A stretch of DNA of 9,764 nt from the NCBI GenBank assembly GCA_964629885.1, contig CAZVRJ010000068.1:1-9764 (forward strand), written 5' to 3'. The notes under the pieces were generated by a model that saw nothing but the letters and a program-made list of their open reading frames with translations, made no database searches and was not told where the DNA came from. This document shows, piece by piece, positions 1 through 5,725 of the stretch. The stretch's first letter is position 1; each line of letters begins with the position of its first letter. The DNA is from CAYWCV01 sp964629885. GTDB taxonomy: Bacteria; Bacteroidota; Rhodothermia; Balneolales; CAYWCV01. Both the position numbers and the translations under genes were made by a program.

Positions 1-363
1 AACGGAATGATGCCCGAGCAGTTCGACTATATGTCCGAAAAGGCAGTGCGTCCTGCATGGTACAAAAATCCGGAGCTGATCGAAACTGCCTATTACTTGT
101 ACCACAAAACCAAGGATGAACGATATAGAGAGATGGGTCGCATTATTTTTAACGACATGGTGCGATATAGCAAGAAGGGCGCCGGATATGTGGATGTAAT
201 GAACGTCGAAACCCTCGAAACAAGCGACCGTATGGAGACGTACTTCCTAGCCGAGACCCTGAAATATTTGTACATGCTGTTCCTCGACGAAGATCCTATT
301 GATCATACGCGGATGATCTTCAATACCGAGGCACATCCATTGAAGATAGTGACTAGTGACTAG
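1..363 (+). CDS. Glycoside hydrolase family 47 alpha-mannosidase, C-terminal fragment
   Basis: The reading frame is open from base 1, so the gene begins upstream and only the last 120 codons are present. The fragment carries the end of the (alpha/alpha) barrel of GH47 (class I alpha-1,2-mannosidase): a P-E-L-I-E-T-A-Y-Y-L-Y helix, a G-Y-V-D-V-M stretch, then D-R-M-E-T-Y-F-L-A-E-T-L-K-Y-L-Y (fragment residues 76-91). It ends with N-T-E-A-H-P (108-113), whose Thr coordinates the catalytic calcium in characterised members. Family members trim mannose from N-glycan-type oligosaccharides. Bacterial copies are uncommon and usually exported, but the signal sequence, if any, lies outside the window. 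The last four residues (V-T-S-D) and the TAG stop are encoded by a heptamer repeat, which is odd. The family call is firm from the C-terminal motifs; the substrate is inferred from the family. Confidence 0.9.
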   Translation, partial: NGMMPEQFDYMSEKAVRPAWYKNPELIETAYYLYHKTKDERYREMGRIIFNDMVRYSKKGAGYVDVMNVETLETSDRMETYFLAETLKYLYMLFLDEDPIDHTRMIFNTEAHPLKIVTSD

Positions 364-434
364 TGACTAGCAATTAGTAACTAAGTTAATAGCACTTGTT
401 TTTTACTAATCACTAATCACTAATCACTAATCAC
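347..434. repeat. Opposed heptamer arrays between convergent genes
   Basis: The left array has three perfect TAGTGAC units plus TAG (347-370), followed by decayed copies such as TAGTAAC (375-381). The right array has four perfect ACTAATC units plus AC (405-434), which on the minus strand reads as TAGTGAT units. The two arms are therefore inverted relative to each other, with one C/T difference per heptad. In the minus-strand transcript the arms pair throughout, with one G-U per unit; in the plus-strand transcript each unit has a C-A mismatch. A T6 run (399-404) lies between them. The element could act as a bidirectional terminator for the two convergent genes. It supplies the stop codon of both. 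Confidence 0.8.
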
Positions 435-1359
435 TTTTATAACGTTTCTCCCCGGCAGTTAGCGGGAACGGCAGCTTGTTCTGCTCAGGTGGAAAAGCAC
501 AGGTGGAGTAAGCTGTGAAGGCACATGGTGGATTGTACACACGGTTGAAATCGATCCATACTTGGGTAACCGATGCCGCTGTGTCGTAGCGATCAACATA
601 TAGGTAACGCCCGGCACCGTACGTTTCGTCACGATTTGTAATGTCGCCAATGATCACGAACAGACTGGTGTCGGCCCGTACCCCAAGTGCATCGAGTCGG
701 AAGGTCTCTCCAGCATATTGAAACTCGAAATACCCATCAACCGGATTATTTTCGGACACATCCAATACCGTCACGAGGTCGATATATTTCGTGGGCTCAT
801 AACGGTGGAATGTAGCTTGGATGTACCACGATGGATCGGGTGTATAGATAGGTATATCCCCAAAATCTTTTAGGATGGGTGCTTGTGAATCCCAAGTGCG
901 AACGCCGAATTTGTCGCCACGGCGAAGTATCGCGAATTGCACTGTACCCGTGCTCAGAATTACTTGGTTTTTAGTTAAATCTCCCACAAGCTCGATCTCG
1001 GAAACAGGCTCGCCATTATGAGATACTTCTGCATCTTGCGCTGCCTCAAATCGAATGACCCCGTCCTCTAAATAAATCACACCCACCGATGGTGCCGCTG
1101 ATGCCGAATCAAACTGCACTCTGCTACCACGGGCGCTGCCCACTAAGTTAGATCCCGGTTCAAGCCAATCGAGTCCAGTTATAGAGGCCCAGCCACGTTC
1201 GCCAATGAGGCGTTCCATGCGTCCAGCACGCCAAGTTTCTAGCTCATCAGCCCATTTTACCTCGTCGATGGTAGTAGTAGGTGTGCATGCCGTGGCTATG
1301 AACATTAAAACAAATGTAAAGGATAGAAGCTTCAGTGGCATGCATAATGGATTAATCAT
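427..1359 (-). CDS. DUF1684-family lipoprotein
   Basis: The predicted protein has 310 residues and fits DUF1684 (COG3358-like), a family of unassigned biochemical function. Visible family marks are a W-x(5)-R-x(2)-R-M-E-R-L opening, G-W-A-S-I-T-G-L-D-W-L-E-P-G-x-N after it, and the C-terminal block D-F-N-R-V-Y-N-P-P-C-A-F-T-x-Y-S-T-C-x(3)-P-P-x-x-N-K-L, ending in A-G-E-K-R-Y. The N-terminus is a lipoprotein signal: a hydrophobic stretch closed by I-A-T-A-C, with the lipidated Cys at residue 25. The mature protein is probably membrane-anchored, facing the periplasm or the outside. Two ATG starts are possible (1359 and 1341). Neither has a clear Shine-Dalgarno site; the shorter gives a compact signal beginning M-P-L-K. 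The gene diverges from the DUF420 gene. Its final Ser-Asp and TAG stop come from the heptamer array. Confidence 0.88.
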   Translation of the reverse strand: MINPLCMPLKLLSFTFVLMFIATACTPTTTIDEVKWADELETWRAGRMERLIGERGWASITGLDWLEPGSNLVGSARGSRVQFDSASAAPSVGVIYLEDGVIRFEAAQDAEVSHNGEPVSEIELVGDLTKNQVILSTGTVQFAILRRGDKFGVRTWDSQAPILKDFGDIPIYTPDPSWYIQATFHRYEPTKYIDLVTVLDVSENNPVDGYFEFQYAGETFRLDALGVRADTSLFVIIGDITNRDETYGAGRYLYVDRYDTAASVTQVWIDFNRVYNPPCAFTAYSTCAFPPEQNKLPFPLTAGEKRYKSD

Positions 1360-1413
1360 ATAAAGCAGAACGTAATTAACACATCCATCGTTTGATTAGC
1401 AAATACCGCACAG

Positions 1414-1427
1414 ACAAAGCGCTTCCA
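1414..1427. promoter_or_regulatory. LacI-family operator-like palindrome
   Basis: A 14-base site has the perfect core AAGCGCTT with the central CG typical of LacI-family operators. By my count it matches 11 of 14 positions of the symmetrical sequence TGAAAGCGCTTTCA. It sits in the divergent gap between the DUF1684 and DUF420 genes, upstream of the candidate promoter of the transcription unit that may include the LacI-family gene at 2153. Autoregulation by that protein is an inference. Confidence 0.4.
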
Positions 1428-1461
1428 ACTGGATCGCTACTAGTTTCAGACTTTGGATTCG

Positions 1462-1469
1462 TATCTTTG
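1462..1469 (+). promoter_or_regulatory. TAnnTTTG-type -7 element upstream of the DUF420 gene
   Basis: TATCTTTG matches the -7 consensus TAnnTTTG used by the primary sigma factor of Bacteroidota. It lies 27 bases before the ATG at 1497, which would give a leader of about 20 bases. No convincing -33 TTG is seen at the usual distance, so this is a partial match only. Confidence 0.35.
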
Positions 1470-1496
1470 GGTACATCACAGCACTTTCATAAACCT

Positions 1497-2075
1497 ATGA
1501 GCAACACACGTACAACACTCGATGAATTGACCATTGCCGCTATCAAGGAGATCAGCTTCAAAAAGGCTGTGGTTCTCATAATTGGACTAAGCGTGGCCGC
1601 TTTTGTGTTCCTGATTTGGTTGATTTATTTCAAAGGGGGTACAGACTACAACGACGACAGTTTCGTGGGCAATCTGCCTGCATTGAATGCTTTCTTTAAT
1701 AGCATCAGTACTGCGTTTCTTATATACGGCTTTGTATGCATAAGGCGTCGGGAGTATCGATTACACATGCGCTCGATGTTGGCTGCCTTTGTGAGCTCAA
1801 CATTCTTCTTAGTGAGCTATGTGATCTACCATAATTTTCATGGACATACCGTGTTTCCTGGCGAGGGTGCGATCAAAGTTGTGTATTTAACCATCCTTTT
1901 CTCACACATCGTGTTGTCGGCTCTTGTTGTGCCACTGATTCTAGGCAGTTTTTACCTTGCTTTTTCTGGCAAGTTTGCTATGCACCGGAAGCTTTCACGA
2001 TATACCTTTCCAGTTTGGTTGTATGTGTCGGTCACTGGGGTTATCATCTTCTTTTTCCTGAGAGCCTACGTCTGA
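1497..2075 (+). CDS. DUF420 family integral membrane protein
   Basis: A 192-residue membrane protein with about five hydrophobic segments (roughly residues 24-45, 61-83, 94-112, 126-156 and 168-188). The L-P-A-L-N-A-F-F-N-S-I-S-T-A-F segment, the H-M-R-S-M loop and the Y-H-N-F-H-G-H motif (111-117) fit DUF420 (COG2322, YozB/CtaM-like). Members often accompany haem-copper oxidase genes, and CtaM is needed for aa3-type oxidase function in Gram-positive bacteria. The several His residues (90, 112, 115, 117, 137, 163) could serve metal or haem binding. No oxidase gene is present here, so the role is inferred from the family. I chose the ATG at 1497 over an upstream TTG at 1392, because the extra 35 residues look non-conserved and would contain the candidate promoter. 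The LacI-family gene follows after 77 bases and may be co-transcribed. Confidence 0.85.
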   Translation: MSNTRTTLDELTIAAIKEISFKKAVVLIIGLSVAAFVFLIWLIYFKGGTDYNDDSFVGNLPALNAFFNSISTAFLIYGFVCIRRREYRLHMRSMLAAFVSSTFFLVSYVIYHNFHGHTVFPGEGAIKVVYLTILFSHIVLSALVVPLILGSFYLAFSGKFAMHRKLSRYTFPVWLYVSVTGVIIFFFLRAYV

Positions 2076-2135
2076 CACTTTCCGCGGATTTCGCTATTTT
2101 CCAATCCGATAGGAGGCCAACCATTTTGTGTTCCG

Positions 2136-2141
2136 AAGGAG
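2136..2141 (+). promoter_or_regulatory. Ribosome binding site for the LacI-family gene
   Basis: AAGGAG lies 11 bases before the TTG at 2153. An in-frame TGA at 2147-2149 excludes any earlier start, and the helix-turn-helix begins within the first few codons, so TTG is effectively the only start that keeps the DNA-binding domain. The spacing is somewhat long. Confidence 0.5.
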
Positions 2142-2152
2142 CCATCTGACTT

Positions 2153-3148
2153 TTGCAGACAACGATCTACGATATTGCCCGTGAGGCAGGAGTAAGCATC
2201 GCGACGGTGTCGCGTGTTTTTAACAACAATCCGAACGTGAACTCGGTAACCCGCGAGCGTATTCTGAAAATAGCTCAAGAACGAGGCTATCACCCTAAAG
2301 CTATTGCTCAGGGACTGGCGCGGCGCCACACCAAAACGATCATGGCCCTAGTGCCCATGCTGTCGAACTATTTTTTTATGGAGGTTCTGGCCGGACTTCA
2401 AGATCGCATTAGCGATAGCGATTACGACCTGCATATTTTCAATATCAAGGGGTTTACAACGGCCGACGAGCTTCACGACCAGCTAGAATACGTAATACGG
2501 AAGGGTCAAGCTGATGCGTACATCCTTATTTCGTGCCACCTTCGCGACGAGCAATGGAAATCTCTGCTCAAGCGGTACAAATCTCCTACTGTTTTGGTGG
2601 ACGAGCATCATGATGGTTTCGACTCGGTTTCGGTGGATAGTGTGCAAGGAGCATACTTGGCCACGAAATACCTTCTCGACGAGGGTTACCAGCGCATTGG
2701 CGTGATTGCAGCCTCAGAGGGATCCAAGCCTATACAGGACCGAGTATCAGGCTACTGCAAGGCCATGACCGAAGCTGGTCTCAGTAAAGAGGATGCTCGT
2801 ATTTATCGTGGCGACGACACCTATCGCGATGGATTTAGTGAGATGGGAGGCTATCAGGCCATGCGCAAGATTTTGGAGGATCCTTACGGTCCCGATGCCG
2901 TGTTCTGCACGTCCGACATTCAGGCTCTTGGAGCCCTTAAAGCAATGCAGGATGTCGGCCGCAGTATTCCTCTTGTCAGCTTCGACGATATCCAAATTGC
3001 CCATTTTTTGGGATTAACTACTATGCGCCAACCCATGTACGAAATGGGTACACTAGCTATCGAATACCTCCTTGAGCGTCTAGAGGGAGATTCACAATCA
3101 CCGCCTAAAAACACCGTCTTTTTACCAGAGCTTATAGTGAGAGATTGA
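2153..3148 (+). CDS. LacI-family transcriptional regulator
   Basis: The 331-residue protein has the standard LacI layout and length. The N-terminal helix-turn-helix reads T-I-Y-D-I-A-R-E-A-G-V-S-I-A-T-V-S-R-V-F (about residues 3-23), followed by the hinge helix near G-Y-H-P-K-A-I-A-Q-G-L-A-R-R. A periplasmic-binding-protein-like effector domain runs from about residue 60 to the end, with V-D-S-V-Q-G-A-Y-L-A-T-K-Y-L-L, the I-G-V-I-A-A block, P-D-A-V-F-C-T-S-D-I-Q-A-L-G-A-L, V-S-F-D-D and T-T-M-R-Q-P, closing with L-P-E-L-I-V-R-D. Such proteins are dimeric repressors or activators of sugar-related genes that respond to a sugar or nucleobase. It starts with TTG, which keeps expression low. No sugar transporter or catabolic operon is adjacent, so its effector is unknown. 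The candidate operator at 1414-1427 is the nearest possible target. The gene converges on the SGNH gene with a 28-base gap. Confidence 0.95.
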   Translation: MQTTIYDIAREAGVSIATVSRVFNNNPNVNSVTRERILKIAQERGYHPKAIAQGLARRHTKTIMALVPMLSNYFFMEVLAGLQDRISDSDYDLHIFNIKGFTTADELHDQLEYVIRKGQADAYILISCHLRDEQWKSLLKRYKSPTVLVDEHHDGFDSVSVDSVQGAYLATKYLLDEGYQRIGVIAASEGSKPIQDRVSGYCKAMTEAGLSKEDARIYRGDDTYRDGFSEMGGYQAMRKILEDPYGPDAVFCTSDIQALGALKAMQDVGRSIPLVSFDDIQIAHFLGLTTMRQPMYEMGTLAIEYLLERLEGDSQSPPKNTVFLPELIVRD

Positions 3149-3178
3149 CCGCAGAGAGAAGGGAATGACCGCGGATCT
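3146..3178. repeat. TGACCGC repeat pair at convergent gene ends
   Basis: TGACCGC occurs twice, 20 bases apart (3146-3152 and 3166-3172). The first copy contains the LacI-gene TGA stop. The second extends to TGACCGCGGATCT (3166-3178), which overlaps the stop codon of the opposing SGNH gene. The same 13-base word recurs twice at 9590-9649, so this is a dispersed intergenic repeat in this genome. Its function is unknown; no strong hairpin with a T run is seen. Confidence 0.65.
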
Positions 3179-4094
3179 ATTCGATCACCGCTTCCACCGC
3201 TTGCATCACGCCGTCGGTGTTCAGGTGGTGATGGTCGTAGAAGTACTCGGTGCGCATGACCCAGCGATCCGATAGGTCGACAATACGCAAATTGTAGGGA
3301 TCTCGTACAGTCTCTAACCACTGCATGGTTTCGTCGTGACCAGGCCATTTTCCGAAGAGAGAGGCCGGCATCACGACCGTAATACGCATCTCATTCTCTC
3401 TGGCAACGCGGAAGATGGACTCAACAACAGCGCTACGGTCTGTGAACTGCATCTGATCAATACCGTAAGGATATGCTCCAGGCATGGTTCGGGCCATAGC
3501 TGACGAATCGAGTCCGTCGATCTGCTTATCCATGCGGTCCAAACTGGTTGGACGTGTGGTCAACCAGGTCCAAAACAGTTTGCTACGCAGGTAGTAACCC
3601 AACTGTTGATATCGGTTTTCCACGCCGTTCTCAACAACGAACCGAAAAAAGTCTGGATCGAAGGGCTCACGCTCGAAAGCCACCCGCGTGCGGTCGGTGT
3701 TTCTATTGAACATCATCATGGGCGAGAGCACGATTACTAACTCGTTAGCCGAGTTGCCATTTTTTAGAAAGAATTTCAAATGCAGCAACTGGTTATCGAG
3801 TGCACCAAACCCACCACCTTGCGACAGGTTGATCATCGACTTCTCGGTTCTGGCCTCAAACCGTTCGTGGTTGCGGTGCCTCGAGAAAATCCTCGCGTGA
3901 GATATACCTAACATCAGGATATCATACTCGGTGCTGTCTTTCAAAACCGGCAGATTTGCCTCCGTCTCAGAATTGGTATAACTAAATTGTGAGGTGTACA
4001 TCCAGCTAAACAGAAATATGCCCGTGAGTGACAACATGGCCACCACGGCAAAAGCCCCAGCGTCGCGGATAATATGGCGAAGGTCGTTGTTCAT
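3177..4094 (-). CDS. SGNH-like acyltransferase/esterase partner of MBOAT (DltD/AlgJ-type role)
   Basis: A 305-residue protein with one N-terminal membrane anchor (about residues 12-33) and a predicted periplasmic domain. That domain opens with D-I-L-M-L-G-I-S-H-A-R-I-F, where Ser65 takes the place of the SGNH nucleophile, and closes with D-H-H-H-L-N-T-D-G, giving the catalytic-type DxxH pair Asp287/His290. Proteins of this build next to an MBOAT gene (DltD with DltB; AlgJ/AlgX with AlgI) complete transfer of acyl groups to a cell-surface or exported polymer. The start is the ATG at 4094, which shares its A with the TGA stop of the MBOAT gene (TGATG), indicating translational coupling. Longer upstream starts would lie inside the MBOAT gene. 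The overall fold is judged from the two motifs; sequence similarity to named DltD or AlgJ families is not obvious. Confidence 0.72.
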   Translation of the reverse strand: MNNDLRHIIRDAGAFAVVAMLSLTGIFLFSWMYTSQFSYTNSETEANLPVLKDSTEYDILMLGISHARIFSRHRNHERFEARTEKSMINLSQGGGFGALDNQLLHLKFFLKNGNSANELVIVLSPMMMFNRNTDRTRVAFEREPFDPDFFRFVVENGVENRYQQLGYYLRSKLFWTWLTTRPTSLDRMDKQIDGLDSSAMARTMPGAYPYGIDQMQFTDRSAVVESIFRVARENEMRITVVMPASLFGKWPGHDETMQWLETVRDPYNLRIVDLSDRWVMRTEYFYDHHHLNTDGVMQAVEAVIE

Positions 4095-5530
4095 CAGAAG
4101 TTGAAATAGATGAAGTTCATGCTTCCAAAATGTCCGTGCGCCACGATAAGAATGGTCAGTCCCAGATAGATGGTCCAACGCACAATTTGCGACTGAATTC
4201 CACTGATTTCGAGTCCATGCTGCTTATCGCGCTGTACCCATTCTACCCCGATCATTAAGCAGAGCACCAGAAAGACCCTCGGTGGAAAGAAGTACTCGAC
4301 CGACCCATCCTGCCAAGTCACAATCCCTTGGATATATCCGAATGCACTCATAACGTCGGGGGCACGGAAGAAGATCCAAGCAATACTCACGATTGCAAAG
4401 GTGGTGAGAATGCGAATGAAATCTCTCGGAGTCGGAAGCCATCGAGCCGGATCGATAGGCTCAAGGTGACGACGATTCTTGCCGGCTAACAGTAAGGGCA
4501 TAAAGAAAAGGGCGTGGAGAAGCCCCCAGACGATAAAGGTCCAATTCGCCCCGTGCCAGAAGCCGCTCACCAAAAAGATGATGAATGTATTGCGGATGGT
4601 GCCCGTCTGCGACACTCGGCTGCCTCCCATCGGGATGTACACATAATCGCGAAACCACGTGGTGAGCGATATGTGCCAGCGCCGCCAGAACTCAGCAATG
4701 TCGCGTGCAAAATAGGGATAGGCAAAGTTGCGCATCAGGTCGAACCCGAACAGGCGCGCCGTTCCTATTGCGATGTCGGAGTACCCGCTAAAATCCCCAT
4801 AAATCTGAAATCCGAAAGCGATAGCACCCCAGATCAGATAACCAGCAGGGATGGTTTCGTACTGGCCGAATATGTGATCGGCGATTAGGGCGCAGTTGTC
4901 TGCAACAACGGCCTTCTTGAAGAGACCCCACAGAATTTGGCGCAGACCGTCGCGTGCCAATTCACCCCGAAACTGTGTAGGTCGATAGAACTGTGGAAGT
5001 AAGTTTCGAGCCCGCTCGATAGGGCCGGCTACGAGCTGAGGGAAGAAAGACACGAAGGCGAAGAAAGCGGTCCAGTCGCGGGTCGGCTCAAGCTGACGCC
5101 TGTACACATCTATCGTGTAGCTCAGGGTCTGAAACGTGTAAAAGCTGATTCCGACAGGGAGGATGATCTGTAGGCTGGTTGGATTAGCCTGAACGCCGAG
5201 GCTTTCGAGTAATACAATGGCATTGTCGACGAAGAAATTGAAATACTTGAAGAACCCAAGCAATCCCAGATTCACCAAAATGCTTGTGAGAAGCAGCAAC
5301 TTGCGCTTACGATCATTTTCCGTTTGGCTCAAAAGTATCCCAACGGTATAATCGATTAGCGAGCTTGCAACTATCAATCCGAGAAAGCGCCAATCCCACC
5401 AACCATAAAACACATAACTAGCTAGGATGATGAACAGGTTCCGTCGACGCACTCCACCGTTAGCCCAGATCCAGTAGACCATGAACACGATCGGCAGAAA
5501 GATGGCAAATGCTAGTGTGTTGAACAGCAC
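4094..5530 (-). CDS. MBOAT family O-acyltransferase (AlgI/DltB-like)
   Basis: A 478-residue multi-spanning inner-membrane protein of the MBOAT family, closest in look to AlgI-type polysaccharide O-acetylases. It begins L-F-N-T-L-A-F-A-I-F-L-P-I-V-F, the usual AlgI-like opening. It then carries N-F-F-V-D, L-P-V-G-I-S-F-Y-T-F-Q-T-L-S-Y-T-I-D-V-Y-R, F-P-Q-L-V-A-G-P-I-E-R, G-D-F-S-G-Y-S-D-I-A-I-G, F-W-R-R-W-H-I-S-L-T-T-W-F-R-D-Y-V-Y-I-P-M-G-G, and the active-site region F-W-H-G-A-N-W-x(8)-H-A with conserved His326 and His339. These proteins pass acyl groups across the membrane for attachment to a glycan, together with a periplasmic SGNH partner, here the next gene. I chose GTG at 5530, because longer TTG-initiated forms read through a purine/pyrimidine repeat and add a non-conserved Ser/Leu-rich tail. 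The acceptor polymer cannot be told from this window. Confidence 0.93.
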   Translation of the reverse strand: MLFNTLAFAIFLPIVFMVYWIWANGGVRRRNLFIILASYVFYGWWDWRFLGLIVASSLIDYTVGILLSQTENDRKRKLLLLTSILVNLGLLGFFKYFNFFVDNAIVLLESLGVQANPTSLQIILPVGISFYTFQTLSYTIDVYRRQLEPTRDWTAFFAFVSFFPQLVAGPIERARNLLPQFYRPTQFRGELARDGLRQILWGLFKKAVVADNCALIADHIFGQYETIPAGYLIWGAIAFGFQIYGDFSGYSDIAIGTARLFGFDLMRNFAYPYFARDIAEFWRRWHISLTTWFRDYVYIPMGGSRVSQTGTIRNTFIIFLVSGFWHGANWTFIVWGLLHALFFMPLLLAGKNRRHLEPIDPARWLPTPRDFIRILTTFAIVSIAWIFFRAPDVMSAFGYIQGIVTWQDGSVEYFFPPRVFLVLCLMIGVEWVQRDKQHGLEISGIQSQIVRWTIYLGLTILIVAHGHFGSMNFIYFNF

Positions 5531-5725
5531 GGCGGGACGAAGAAAGAATAAAGAAGAAAGAAGAAGGACGGACGGAGGAACAGAACTTTGGGAAGATACG
5601 GATTGGAATATGGGATGCAAGTGGTGAGATTGTCTTTGCCGTTTTCAAATTGTTTATAACTTGCAAAGAGGATTTTCGTAGAGGTAAAGGATAGACTCGT
5701 TATCGATAATTAAGGCAAGTCAATC
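5531..5725. promoter_or_regulatory. Divergent control region between MBOAT and kinase genes
   Basis: This 195-base gap must hold promoters for both directions. Next to the MBOAT start is a nearly pure purine tract on the plus strand (5539-5580, only three pyrimidines), built from GAA/GAAA and GGAC units; in the MBOAT message it is a pyrimidine leader. A weak minus-strand promoter match is TTG at 5620-5618, then 19 bases, then TATCTTCC at 5598-5591. On the plus strand, TTTG at 5635-5638 and TAACTTGC at 5657-5664 form a similarly weak pair. A perfect 10-base palindrome TTATCGATAA (5700-5709) sits 16 bases before the kinase start and could be an operator. None of these is strong alone. Confidence 0.4.

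Noticed and set aside
347..434. CRISPR-like array
   Set aside because: The units are seven bases, directly tandem and without spacers.
1392..1496. Longer DUF420 protein from TTG 1392
   Set aside because: The extension is polar and unlike the family, and it overlaps the operator-like palindrome and the TAnnTTTG element.
2128..2184. Possible 18-codon leader peptide starting at GTG 2128, preceded by AGGAGG, overlapping the LacI start
   Set aside because: The AGGAGG is 11 bases away, the peptide has no recognisable attenuation feature such as repeated codons or a terminator, and such short frames are common by chance.
2920..3348. 142-codon minus-strand frame across the LacI/SGNH junction
   Set aside because: It is antisense to the conserved LacI C-terminus and out of frame in the SGNH gene; the Arg/Ser-rich product is typical of a shadow frame.
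4514..4888. 124-codon plus-strand frame inside the MBOAT gene
   Set aside because: It lies wholly antisense to a strongly conserved MBOAT coding region, and its product shows no domain.
5531..5620. Longer MBOAT protein from TTG 5620
   Set aside because: The added 30 residues read through a low-complexity pyrimidine tract and precede the usual L-F-N-x-L-x-F opening of the family; the GTG at 5530 fits the family start.
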